From: Candidatus Avelusimicrobium aviculae
GTDB taxonomy: Bacteria > Elusimicrobiota > Elusimicrobia > Elusimicrobiales > Elusimicrobiaceae
Direction of reading: 5' to 3'
DNA: 64,000 nt
NCBI GenBank assembly: GCA_944324655.1
Contig: CALUXF010000002.1
Span: forward strand, 60,465 to 124,464
The stretch's first letter is position 1; each line of letters begins with the position of its first letter. Below the pieces are notes generated by a model. That model was not told the DNA's origin, ran no database searches, and was given only the letters and a program-made list of their open reading frames with translations. Shown one piece after another: positions 27,860 through 34,678 of the stretch. The position numbers were made by a program, and so were the translations under genes.

Positions 27860-27933
27860 TTGCGGGGACTGGATTTGAACCAGTGATCTCAAGGTTATGG
27901 GCCTTGCGAGATACCAGGCTTCTCTACCCCGCA
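27860..27933 (-). tRNA. Initiator tRNA-Met (CAT)
   Basis: The 74-base cloverleaf has acceptor TGCGGGG/CCCCGCA, D arm GAGA/TCTC, anticodon arm CAAGG-CCCATAA-CCTTG with anticodon CAT, and T arm with TTCAAAT. The A11-U24 pair in the D stem and strong likeness to bacterial fMet tRNAs mark it as the initiator. Two points differ from E. coli: base 1 is U and can pair weakly with A72, and the anticodon stem has A29-U41 in place of the first of three G-C pairs. The CCA end is not encoded. Promoter and terminator flank the gene, so it is a single-gene unit. Confidence 0.93.
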
Positions 27934-27938
27934 ATATT

Positions 27939-27967
27939 ATTATACCACATTAAACCGCAAAAAACAA
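27939..27967 (-). promoter_or_regulatory. Promoter of the initiator tRNA
   Basis: On the minus strand TTGTTT (27967-27962) is followed after 17 bases by TATAAT (27944-27939), placing the start close to the tRNA 5' end. The -35 region overlaps the T tract of the neighbouring terminator. Confidence 0.75.
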
Positions 27968-27996
27968 TGCCGCCGGTTGTTAAAAACCGGCGGCAT
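27958..27996 (-). terminator. Terminator after the peptide-binding lipoprotein gene
   Basis: A perfect 12-bp stem ATGCCGCCGGTT / AACCGGCGGCAT with a 6-base loop is followed on the minus strand by a T-rich run (TTGTTTTTT). It lies 18 bases past the stop of the upstream gene. Confidence 0.92.
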
Positions 27997-28014
27997 ATCC
28001 GCAAAAACATTTAA

Positions 28015-29745
28015 TTATTTATACATCGGGTAAAAATAAATACCCATATACACCGGATTATCCACAAAACCTTTTACTCGGTCCTGCATGGCCCATAAGC
28101 CGGTGGGATGGACGGTATAAATCTGCATAGCGTCCTCATACATCAAATTATGCGCTTTTTTATAGAGTTCCCGGCGTTTGGCGGGGTTCGTCTGCGCGAC
28201 GGCTTTTTCTATAATTTTATCCACTTGCGGGTTGCGATAACCTTGCGCCAACGCATAACGCCCGTTGCTGTGCAAAAACGGAAAATAAAAATTATGGGCG
28301 TCTGCGTAATCGGCAATCCAGCCGCGCGTCCATAAAGGCATTTGGCGGTTGGCTGTTTTTTCCAAGAAAGCGGCCCAAGTAACCCCGCGCAAATCTATTT
28401 TAAATTTGGGGTTAATGCTTTCCACATTGCGTTTTAAAATCTCACTGGCAATTTGGCGCATATCCCCGCTGGTGTTGTAGGTTAAAGTAAATTTAAAACC
28501 TTTTTCCCATACTTGGCCGCCCCAGGCTTTTTTAAAGTATTTCCGGGCTTTTTCCAAATCAAAAGAATAGCTTTTGAAACTGGCGTCATAATCCATTAAA
28601 CCCGTAGGGGCGGGGCCGATGGCCCTTTCACCGCGGCCTTCCATGGATTCTTTTAAAAACGCGTCATAATCAAAAGCGTAAATAAAGGCTTTGCGCAAAT
28701 TTTTATCTTCAAAGAAATTAGCAGGAATGCCCTCCCCGTCCAGTTTACCGGAGCCTACATCCGGGTTAGCCTGCATATTGATATTGAGCGTAAAGAAAAT
28801 AACCGGATCCGTACGCAAACGCGGCAAATTATCGTACACCACCACCCCGGGACGGTTTTGCAGCTGGGCAATGAATTTGGGGGAAATTTCCGCCACGTCC
28901 ACATCCCCCGCTTCCAGCATTAAACGCACGGTGCTGGCTTCATCTACCGTCATCATGTGGATGTTTTTTAATTTTGCCGGGCCGGCCCAATAATCTTCAT
29001 GCGCGGCCAGCTGCAAACGTCTGCCCGCAATATTCCAACGCACCAGTTTAAAAGGGCCCGTCCCGTTTGCGGCATTAAAAAACGGAGAAGATTCTTTGGC
29101 AAAATTATTAAATTTTTTCCAAGTTTCGGCAGTGCCGTCCCAAGCGCCGTGCTCCACTGCCCATTTTTTATTTACTACATACCCCCAGCGGGCCAAAATA
29201 CTCAAGAAAGGAGCAAAGGGGCGCTTTAACGTAATAACCACATTATCCCCGTCTACACGCACCGCTTTGGCGGCTTCTTCAAAAGTTACGGTATATTTCC
29301 CATCATTGGCGCGGGTGGAAGATACCCCCAAAATAGGTTCCAAAAGCAAACTGGAAGGCCCGCTGGAAACATCAGACAGCATAAAACGCAATAAAGAGTA
29401 TTGCACGTCTTGCGGGGTAAGCGTTTCCCCATTGTGAAATTTTACCCCTTTGCGAATAGGAAAAGTATAGGTTAATCCATCGGCGGATAAAAGGCCGTTT
29501 TCCACGCTGGGAACTGCGGTAGACAAAGAGGGCTCCAGCTCTGTCATGGAAGAGCCTTTAAATTTTAACAGCGTATCGTACATATTTAACATCATGCCCT
29601 GGGTTACTCCGTCATAAGAGTAAACTGGATCCAAAGACTGCATTTCCCCTTTATGGGCCACCAGCAAGGAAGAGGCGTCCCTTTGCGGCGCACAGGCCGT
29701 GGTTAGTAAAATAAGACCTAATACAGCAATTAACCCTTTTTTCAT
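28015..29745 (-). CDS. Family 5 extracellular solute-binding lipoprotein (peptide ABC transporter type)
   Basis: The gene starts at ATG 29745 with GAGGAAAAA in front. The 576-residue protein has a lipoprotein signal (MKKGLIAVLGLILLTTAC, lipidated C18), then an SBP family 5 fold. Visible marks are MLNMYDTLLKF, the YTFPIRKGVKFHNGETLTPQDVQYSL signature, and NGTGPFKLVRW. These proteins capture oligopeptides, dipeptides or nickel for Opp/Dpp/Nik transporters. No permease or ATPase genes lie nearby, so it is an orphan binding protein. It is coupled (ATGA) to a C39-like peptidase gene, which favours a peptide ligand. Confidence 0.92.
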   Translation of the reverse strand: MKKGLIAVLGLILLTTACAPQRDASSLLVAHKGEMQSLDPVYSYDGVTQGMMLNMYDTLLKFKGSSMTELEPSLSTAVPSVENGLLSADGLTYTFPIRKGVKFHNGETLTPQDVQYSLLRFMLSDVSSGPSSLLLEPILGVSSTRANDGKYTVTFEEAAKAVRVDGDNVVITLKRPFAPFLSILARWGYVVNKKWAVEHGAWDGTAETWKKFNNFAKESSPFFNAANGTGPFKLVRWNIAGRRLQLAAHEDYWAGPAKLKNIHMMTVDEASTVRLMLEAGDVDVAEISPKFIAQLQNRPGVVVYDNLPRLRTDPVIFFTLNINMQANPDVGSGKLDGEGIPANFFEDKNLRKAFIYAFDYDAFLKESMEGRGERAIGPAPTGLMDYDASFKSYSFDLEKARKYFKKAWGGQVWEKGFKFTLTYNTSGDMRQIASEILKRNVESINPKFKIDLRGVTWAAFLEKTANRQMPLWTRGWIADYADAHNFYFPFLHSNGRYALAQGYRNPQVDKIIEKAVAQTNPAKRRELYKKAHNLMYEDAMQIYTVHPTGLWAMQDRVKGFVDNPVYMGIYFYPMYK

Positions 29746-30689
29746 TTTTTCCTCACAATATAAGACACGCCCCTTTTGTTCTTTAACCACACGCGGGAAA
29801 ATTCCCGCGCGTCATAAGGGCGAATAACTTTTCCGTCCGTTGCGGCGGCCGGATCCGCCGTCCAAATTTTTCCGTCTTCATACCCGGTAATTAACACCAA
29901 ATGCCCGGGCGTGGCGGCTATGGCCGCGTTGGACAGTTCCCCTTTTTTATATCCCACGCTGGCCAACACCAAACTATTTTGATTGACAAATTCCGGCAGT
30001 TCCCGCAAAGAGGCAAAGCGACGAACAAAACTTTCCATCCCGTATCTTGCCGCACACGCCGTATTAAAGATCCAATTTCCGTAAATGCCGGAGGCGGGAT
30101 CAAAAACTTCTTTCATCACGCGCAACACGTCTGTTTTGGCACCAAAATAATTAAGCGCCATGGTCAGCGCGGCCGGGCTGCAAATCCGACGCCGATCTTT
30201 ATGTTTCACACAGAGCTGGGAAACGGGTTCTACACGCGCGTTAAAACAGCCTTGCGCTTCTCCCCCCAAAGGTTCATCTAACCGGGAATTAGTGATGCTG
30301 GAAGCCAATAAATCCACTTCCATATCCCCATACAGACTCAACCGGTAGCGGAAAGCCTCCGCCTCGGGCTCCAGCACCAAACAATCCGTGTCTACGTGCC
30401 CAAAAGCATCCTGCTGGGCGGGGAAGCTGCTTTGAAAATCCCTAGAAAATAAACCCAGTTTATAAAAGCGGCTCCATTTCCTGCCCCGACGCACCTGCGC
30501 TTCCAACAATAAAAGTCCGTCCGTCCGCGTATGGTAATTGACAGATAAAACAAGCGTGTTAAATGGGAAGGGCGTTTTTATCTCGTTTGACAGGGCTGTT
30601 TTTACGCCATCCACCCATTTTACATCTTTGGTTTCCGACGCATTGTGCAGCAAATTAAAAACAGGCGGAAGTGTCTTGGCTGTAATCAT
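29742..30689 (-). CDS. C39-like cysteine peptidase
   Basis: The gene starts at ATG 30689, 20 bases beyond the tRNA-Pro 3' end; a longer frame would run through the tRNA. The 315-residue protein has an N-terminal beta-rich region of about 150 residues and a papain-like domain. The likely catalytic residues are C170 (RRICSPAALTMALNYF), H263 (PGHLVLITGY) and D279 (WTADPAA). I see no signal peptide. The fold matches the Peptidase_C39_2 type, which often cuts double-glycine leaders or other peptides. The stop overlaps the binding-protein start, so the two probably act on the same peptide material. Confidence 0.8.
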   Translation of the reverse strand: MITAKTLPPVFNLLHNASETKDVKWVDGVKTALSNEIKTPFPFNTLVLSVNYHTRTDGLLLLEAQVRRGRKWSRFYKLGLFSRDFQSSFPAQQDAFGHVDTDCLVLEPEAEAFRYRLSLYGDMEVDLLASSITNSRLDEPLGGEAQGCFNARVEPVSQLCVKHKDRRRICSPAALTMALNYFGAKTDVLRVMKEVFDPASGIYGNWIFNTACAARYGMESFVRRFASLRELPEFVNQNSLVLASVGYKKGELSNAAIAATPGHLVLITGYEDGKIWTADPAAATDGKVIRPYDAREFSRVWLKNKRGVSYIVRKK

Positions 30690-30708
30690 GCGTGCACCTA
30701 AAATAAAA

Positions 30709-30780
30709 TCGGGGCACCCGGGCTCGAACCGGGAACCTCTCGGTCCCAAACCGAGCACTCTACCATTGAGCCATGCCCCG
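30709..30780 (-). tRNA. tRNA-Pro (TGG)
   Basis: The 72-base cloverleaf has acceptor CGGGGCA/TGCCCCG, D arm GCTC/GAGT with a GGTA loop, anticodon arm CTCGG-TTTGGGA-CCGAG with anticodon TGG, and T arm CCCGG-TTCGAGC-CCGGG. CCA is not encoded. The peptidase and binding-protein genes follow on the same strand without a terminator, so all three may share one transcript. Confidence 0.93.
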
Positions 30781-30792
30781 AAATCTGTTTAT

Positions 30793-30822
30793 ATCCTATC
30801 AGTTTTTAAACGCTCTTGCCAA
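30793..30822 (-). promoter_or_regulatory. Candidate promoter of tRNA-Pro and downstream genes
   Basis: On the minus strand TTGGCA (30822-30817) and TAGGAT (30798-30793) are 18 bases apart, with the tRNA 5' end about 13 bases past the -10. If this is the host promoter, the prophage boundary must lie to the right of 30822. Confidence 0.55.
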
Positions 30823-30828
30823 GTACCG

Positions 30829-30863
30829 CCAAAAAAATGCTGACAAAAAATTTTGTCAGCATT
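30829..30863 (-). terminator. Terminator at the end of the prophage late operon
   Basis: AATGCTGACAAAA (30836-30848) pairs with TTTTGTCAGCATT (30851-30863), a 13-bp stem. On the minus strand seven T follow at once. It is the last strong stop for leftward transcription before the tRNA-Pro promoter. Confidence 0.85.
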
Positions 30864-31022
30864 TACTATACAAATGGTTCCGGGACTAGGACCCATCTAG
30901 GGGTTTCTACTGGGAAAGCGTGTCGTCTAACATCTTGCAAAATTTCTCTTTTCCCCTATACAAAACCCCTAAACGATAGCAAAAATAAAAATGCTAAAAA
31001 CAATAACGATGTCAGCATTTTG
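30864..31022. other. Gene-free boundary region, candidate left attachment site
   Basis: No gene is supported here. The sequence TTTTGTCAGCAT occurs at 30851-30862 and again at 31018-31029, and the shorter TGTCAGCAT also at 31010-31018. A weak hairpin (AAATGCT ... AGCATTT, about 30990-31020) could end transcription of the gene at 31023-31202. The stretch 30883-30945 vaguely resembles the 3' half of a tRNA read leftward, ending in CCGGAACCA. The T loop does not fit the consensus, so it is not a working tRNA. A tRNA 3' fragment is what a tRNA-targeting prophage leaves at one end. Confidence 0.3.
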
Positions 31023-31202
31023 TCAGCATGTACACTTAAAATTTTTCCGCATGGCGTATTCCTCTTTTTTGCCTTTGTTCCAACCCTGCACAGGGCGCAA
31101 ATATCCTACCACCCGGGAGTATACTTCACACTTGGTGCCATGTACGTTTTTTAATTCTTCACGCAAAACGGCCAACTTAGCCAAGATTTTTTCTTTAGAC
31201 AT
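31023..31202 (-). CDS. Stand-alone NrdD-type glycyl-radical mini-protein
   Basis: A 59-residue gene starts at ATG 31202, with GGGAGG 7 bases upstream. Residues 25-53 (CEVYSRVVGYLRPVQG, then WNKGKKEEYAMRK) match the C-terminal end of anaerobic ribonucleotide reductase NrdD. There the glycine of RVxGYL carries the radical and N.GK.EE follows. G33 would be the radical site. Residues 1-22 form a short charged helix. No catalytic barrel is present. The protein ends KCTC, and with C25 that gives three cysteines. YfiD/GrcA and T4 Y06I are known stand-alone radical domains that repair pyruvate formate-lyase. A similar spare part for NrdD is an inference. Confidence 0.6.
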   Translation of the reverse strand: MSKEKILAKLAVLREELKNVHGTKCEVYSRVVGYLRPVQGWNKGKKEEYAMRKNFKCTC

Positions 31203-31218
31203 CGTACCCCTCCCAATA

Positions 31219-31413
31219 TTAATACTCGCACGCCTCTTTGAAACTGTTTAAGGCGCGCAAATTTTGCAAGTTAAGGCCGTCTATGCCCTGGTCTTGGTAG
31301 TCAAACTGTATGCGGCATACGGCCGCCGGCGAAGTTACAGCCCTACTTGCGCAACCGTTCAAGCAGCTCAGCGCGCTCACGGCCAGCATTAGCACGAATA
31401 ATTTTATCCACAC
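31219..31413 (-). CDS. Outer-membrane spanin lipoprotein (Rz1-like)
   Basis: The proposed gene starts at GTG 31413, with AGGAT 8 bases upstream, and codes for 64 residues. It has a hydrophobic signal and a perfect lipobox LNGC, then a short tail (ASRAVTSPAAVCRIQF). It overlaps the inner spanin gene by 71 bases in another frame, the usual overlapping Rz/Rz1 layout. The o-spanin would sit in the outer membrane and join the i-spanin to fuse the two membranes in the last step of lysis. An ATG at 31389 is an alternative start, but would leave a short signal. Confidence 0.75.
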   Translation of the reverse strand: MWIKLFVLMLAVSALSCLNGCASRAVTSPAAVCRIQFDYQDQGIDGLNLQNLRALNSFKEACEY

Positions 31414-31537
31414 GTTCGCTATCCTTTGCCTGTTTATCAAAAACAGCGTTTTCGGCAGCTTTGCGGCCGGAGCGGTATAGTACCGCCCCGAACACCGCCA
31501 AAGCCACAACCCCCGTCAAAATAACAGCGTATATCAT
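31343..31537 (-). CDS. Inner-membrane spanin (Rz-like)
   Basis: The 64-residue protein has one N-terminal transmembrane segment (residues 2-22) and a charged helical tail (KQAKDSERVDKIIRANAGRERAELLERLRK), as in short i-spanins. AGGA precedes the ATG. The lipoprotein gene overlapping its end and the neighbouring endolysin and holin-like genes support the call. Sequence likeness to known Rz proteins is weak, as is normal for the family. Confidence 0.7.
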   Translation of the reverse strand: MIYAVILTGVVALAVFGAVLYRSGRKAAENAVFDKQAKDSERVDKIIRANAGRERAELLERLRK

Positions 31538-31540
31538 GCT

Positions 31541-31870
31541 TTATTCCTGCTTATTAATTTGGGGTTCTTCCGGTTCACTGTTAACAACAGTCTTCGCATT
31601 ATTAGGAAGCTGAAGCCCGGTCTTTTTGGCAAACACCTGAGCAACTGGTACAAAACACGGGCCCCAGTCGGTCAGAATATCGTACATTTTGGCCAAAAAG
31701 GTATCGTCTTTAGTCGTTTTGGTTAGTTTGGCAATACCCACAACCACCGGCTGTAAAAACATAAGCACCACATACAGGCCGCCTATTACAACCAGCACCC
31801 ACATCAGCCAGGGGGCTTTATCGGCCAACCCCACCGCAAACGTTACTGCTTGTGCTACTAACTCTATCAT
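31541..31870 (-). CDS. Holin-like membrane protein
   Basis: The 109-residue protein has one strong transmembrane segment (about residues 20-45, WLMWVLVVIGGLYVVLMFL) and a possible amphipathic second one (ILTDWGPCFVPVAQVF). A hydrophilic tail follows (NSEPEEPQINKQE). Size, charge pattern and position right after the endolysin gene suit a holin, which would open the inner membrane at lysis. GGAGGAGTAACC precedes the ATG. I cannot tell which of this protein and the one at 32262-32492 is the holin. Confidence 0.55.
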   Translation of the reverse strand: MIELVAQAVTFAVGLADKAPWLMWVLVVIGGLYVVLMFLQPVVVGIAKLTKTTKDDTFLAKMYDILTDWGPCFVPVAQVFAKKTGLQLPNNAKTVVNSEPEEPQINKQE

Positions 31871-31872
31871 GG

Positions 31873-32262
31873 TTACTCCTCCTTTATTTCAATATGCGGG
31901 CAGTCTTTTAAGCGTTTAAAATCACCGCCCCATACAAAATCGCTCCTAATATCCCCGCGCGCTTTCAGTACACGCGCTATTGCGTCAAACCGTAGCCACA
32001 TTTCTTTAAACCGCGCTAAATTATCCCAGTCTATCGGGTAAGGGGCCAAATCTATTGCGTGGCTGGGCAGCCGGTTATGCGCGCTTTGCGGGTATTGGGC
32101 AAAACTTCTTCCTGCTTTATACGCCGCTTCCTGCTCCGCCTTCGTACGCCGGCCGCATAAAACGCTTACGTCCATTTGCTTAATAAGCTCCCGGCAGACG
32201 GCCACAATATCCGGGTGGCAGGTTAAAAGACGTTCTTCGCTAATCTTGCTAAACTGAGCCAT
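31873..32262 (-). CDS. M15-family endolysin
   Basis: The 129-residue protein matches the M15 D-Ala-D-Ala carboxypeptidase / L-alanyl-D-glutamate peptidase group. The zinc ligands are H68 and D71 in LPSHAIDLAPY and H123 in DCPHIEI. The GRRTKAEQEAAYKAGRS segment is typical of phage endolysins such as T5 and A500 types. It would cut peptidoglycan cross-links or stem peptides. There is no signal peptide, so export needs a holin. The start shares TAATG with the upstream gene. Confidence 0.92.
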   Translation of the reverse strand: MAQFSKISEERLLTCHPDIVAVCRELIKQMDVSVLCGRRTKAEQEAAYKAGRSFAQYPQSAHNRLPSHAIDLAPYPIDWDNLARFKEMWLRFDAIARVLKARGDIRSDFVWGGDFKRLKDCPHIEIKEE

Positions 32263-32492
32263 TATTCACCCCCCGCGTGGCGTTGCATAATAAAGCCTTT
32301 AATGGTTTTGACGTCGTCTAAAATAATGTCTATTTTAACGCCGCTTTCCGTTAAACGCCGCTCGTGTTCTTTAACGGTGGCTTCCAATTTTTCCACCCGC
32401 GGAGGCAGGCCGTACATGGTAAAACACCAAAATAACACCGCCCCGGCCGCGCCGGCTATGTACAGCCAGGCTTTTATTTTTTCAGGGTTCAT
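32262..32492 (-). CDS. Small membrane protein, XhlA-like lysis protein
   Basis: The 76-residue protein has a short cytoplasmic start, one transmembrane segment (about residues 8-28) and a long coiled-coil tail (PPRVEKLEATVKEHERRLTESGVKIDIILDD). This is close in outline to haemolysin XhlA proteins found in lysis cassettes, although XhlA usually has the membrane segment at the C-terminus. It overlaps the fibre gene stop by 4 bases (ATGA) and the endolysin start by one base. A holin accessory or membrane anchor role is likely. Confidence 0.5.
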   Translation of the reverse strand: MNPEKIKAWLYIAGAAGAVLFWCFTMYGLPPRVEKLEATVKEHERRLTESGVKIDIILDDVKTIKGFIMQRHAGGE

Positions 32493-34069
32493 TGTTCCCC
32501 CTCTGCGGCTTTAAGTTCAATGTACTTTGTTTCCAAGTCATAATATCCGGCTTCCACTCGGTCTGCCGGAAAGGTAGTGGGTAGAATTTCTGTCTTTTTA
32601 TCATTAACCGTGCGCACTTGCCCCAAGAATTTAACACCGCTTACCGGATAAGCAGCTTCTTGCTTAAAAGACTTCCAAGTATAACTATTGTTACTAGAAC
32701 GCACTTCAATTACTCCGCCGGAAGGTGTCTGCCAAGGGCTAAAAAGAAAATAATGGTTGCTTTCATAATTCCAAAAGCGCGATACAGAAACTACATAATT
32801 CAATTTTTTGGTTAAGGTATGCGCGGCGGCATCATATACAATTTCACTTAAACTATGAGCGGGTGGAAATAATTGCCATTTATTTTCCCCAACAGATAAT
32901 ATGGGAAAACCTAAACAACCGCCAATTATTAACGGCCTGCTGTAAGAATAGTAAGACTGGTTTTGCAAGTTTAAAAATTGTGGCAATTCTATTTCCAGCA
33001 CGTTGTAATTGTTCATTAATTCCAACACTTGCAGTTTGGGGCGGGTTATTCTATCCGGGAATTGAACGGAGCTATCCGGTACACAATTAATTAAAAACCC
33101 GCCTTGGTGAAAGAAAAACCCTCTTTTTGGCCCTAAACTTTTGGTAACGGAGGTTATACCGTCCTCCGTAACGGTGTAAACGTCCTCATATAATGATTTG
33201 CCTTCCCCACTAATGCTGCTTTGCCCTAATGTAAATACCCGGTGGTTTTCCTCGTCAAACATACTGTCAAAAATGCTGTAACCGTCGCTTCCGCGTAACG
33301 TGCAAAACTGCTCCGGGTTGTCTACTTTGGCCAAGCGCACATCGTTCCAGCCGTTATACCAGGCAAATAAACTGCGGTCGTTAGAAATACTGGCAGCAGG
33401 TGCATTATCATAAACGCTTATCCCGCTTATGGCCTTTACAAAAGTAAGCGCCGGCGTTTGGTAGTTAACGTCGTAAATTTCAAAGGTGGTGCCGCCTGTC
33501 CAGGCAATAAGGGTGTTCCCGTCCCGGCTGCGGCCCAGCCATACATAGCCGCTAGGCGCGGTTTGAAAGTTTACCTGCGCCACTTGGGCTTGGCAGGCAG
33601 CTTCTATATTTTCATACTTTCCGGGCGGAATTAAGAATAAAGTGGGGCCGGCGGCTACGGCCACATAGCCGTCATTTAAAAAACGGAAATTAAAAGGGCT
33701 TCTTTCCCCGGATATACCCACCATGCTGGCATCCAACACAATAGGGCCCAATATATTTTGTTTTTCGTTCTCTATAACCAGGTTGTTTAATTTGTCCGCC
33801 ATGGAAATTAAACTATCCTGCGGGGTAGAGGGCGCGCCTTTTTCCGTAAGCCGCTGGGCCAGGGCGTTTTTGCCCAGGCTTACGGCTGTTTGTAATTCTG
33901 CCAGGGCTCCGGTTTCCAAAGTGCTAGCCACAGTTTTGGAAATTAAATCTAAACTGGTCCGTTGGGCTTCTTGCGCTCCCGGCATTTGCATTGCAAACTG
34001 GGCCGTAGGTGATAAAGAAGAAACCGGCGCCAAATCGTTAATTTCTTTTAATTTTTTTTCATCCGCCAT
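32489..34069 (-). CDS. Phage tail-associated protein with beta-propeller-like repeats
   Basis: The 526-residue protein starts with a polar region (EKKLKEINDLAPVSSLSPTAQF). Many short beta-rich units follow with aromatic and Asp-Gly turns, for example GYVWLGRSRDGNTLIAW and SNDRSLFAWYNGWNDVRL. The pattern suggests a beta-propeller or similar receptor-binding or fibre accessory domain. It lies between the tail fibre genes and the lysis genes, where host-range proteins are common. I do not recognise a named family. GGAGG lies 8 bases before the ATG. Confidence 0.5.
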   Translation of the reverse strand: MADEKKLKEINDLAPVSSLSPTAQFAMQMPGAQEAQRTSLDLISKTVASTLETGALAELQTAVSLGKNALAQRLTEKGAPSTPQDSLISMADKLNNLVIENEKQNILGPIVLDASMVGISGERSPFNFRFLNDGYVAVAAGPTLFLIPPGKYENIEAACQAQVAQVNFQTAPSGYVWLGRSRDGNTLIAWTGGTTFEIYDVNYQTPALTFVKAISGISVYDNAPAASISNDRSLFAWYNGWNDVRLAKVDNPEQFCTLRGSDGYSIFDSMFDEENHRVFTLGQSSISGEGKSLYEDVYTVTEDGITSVTKSLGPKRGFFFHQGGFLINCVPDSSVQFPDRITRPKLQVLELMNNYNVLEIELPQFLNLQNQSYYSYSRPLIIGGCLGFPILSVGENKWQLFPPAHSLSEIVYDAAAHTLTKKLNYVVSVSRFWNYESNHYFLFSPWQTPSGGVIEVRSSNNSYTWKSFKQEAAYPVSGVKFLGQVRTVNDKKTEILPTTFPADRVEAGYYDLETKYIELKAAEGEQ

Positions 34070-34081
34070 AAAATAAGCCTC

Positions 34082-34678
34082 CTATTGAACTGGGAAAACA
34101 CTTCCTGCACTTAAAACCGCACTGTTATAAAGCGCACTGCTACGCACCTGGGTACGGTCTGCATATACATTAACGCCCGTTGCGGCTTGTATATTAATGG
34201 GCTGTAATATATATGGGGTGGAATTGATAAACAAAGCGGTTACGCCGTCTTTGCAAGCTATCTCCACTAAATTATCCCCTTCTTTAAACGCGGCCGGCCC
34301 CAGCCAAAACACGTTGGGCAGCCCCACGGCCATTAATTCCAGCACGTGCCCGCGCTTGGGGGAAGACTGTAAATACAACGCCCCGTTAATACTTATCAGC
34401 GGGGTAAAGGTGGAAATATTAGCCGGGGTAAAAACAAAAGACAAGCACCAGTCCTTTAAGGCAGAAAAATCTTTTACCTTATTGTTTATATCCGTGTTGG
34501 AAAACAACAAGCGCACTTTTCCCCCCGCGTCCAGGTAGCCCTGTGCTTCTTTGTCATACATGAGGTATTTATTTTGGTCGGGGCGTATCCACACACACCG
34601 CCCCCCTAAATAAGCCCGTTCCATGCTTTTGCCGGCGTAAAAAATTTGTGTAATTTTTTTCCCGTTCAACCAAAACAT
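34082..34678 (-). CDS. Phage tail protein with lectin-like beta fold (putative)
   Basis: The 198-residue protein opens MFWLNGKKITQIFYAGKSMERAYLGG, a motif often seen at the start of short phage tail-tip proteins. The remainder (DWCLSFVFTPANISTFTPLISINGALYLQ) looks like a concanavalin or LamG jellyroll, with alternating hydrophobic residues. Its start overlaps the end of the fibre gene by one base (TAATG). A part in receptor binding is likely from position; the ligand is unknown. Confidence 0.5.
   Translation of the reverse strand: MFWLNGKKITQIFYAGKSMERAYLGGRCVWIRPDQNKYLMYDKEAQGYLDAGGKVRLLFSNTDINNKVKDFSALKDWCLSFVFTPANISTFTPLISINGALYLQSSPKRGHVLELMAVGLPNVFWLGPAAFKEGDNLVEIACKDGVTALFINSTPYILQPINIQAATGVNVYADRTQVRSSALYNSAVLSAGSVFPVQ

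Noticed and set aside
30883..30945. A third tRNA gene
   Set aside because: The T loop lacks the TTC consensus and the acceptor arm does not pair, so it is at most a degenerate fragment.
30816..31154. Plus-strand reading frame of 112 codons at the prophage boundary
   Set aside because: It runs antisense to a well-supported 59-residue gene with its own ribosome site and across a terminator and tRNA-like sequence. Its codon content looks random.
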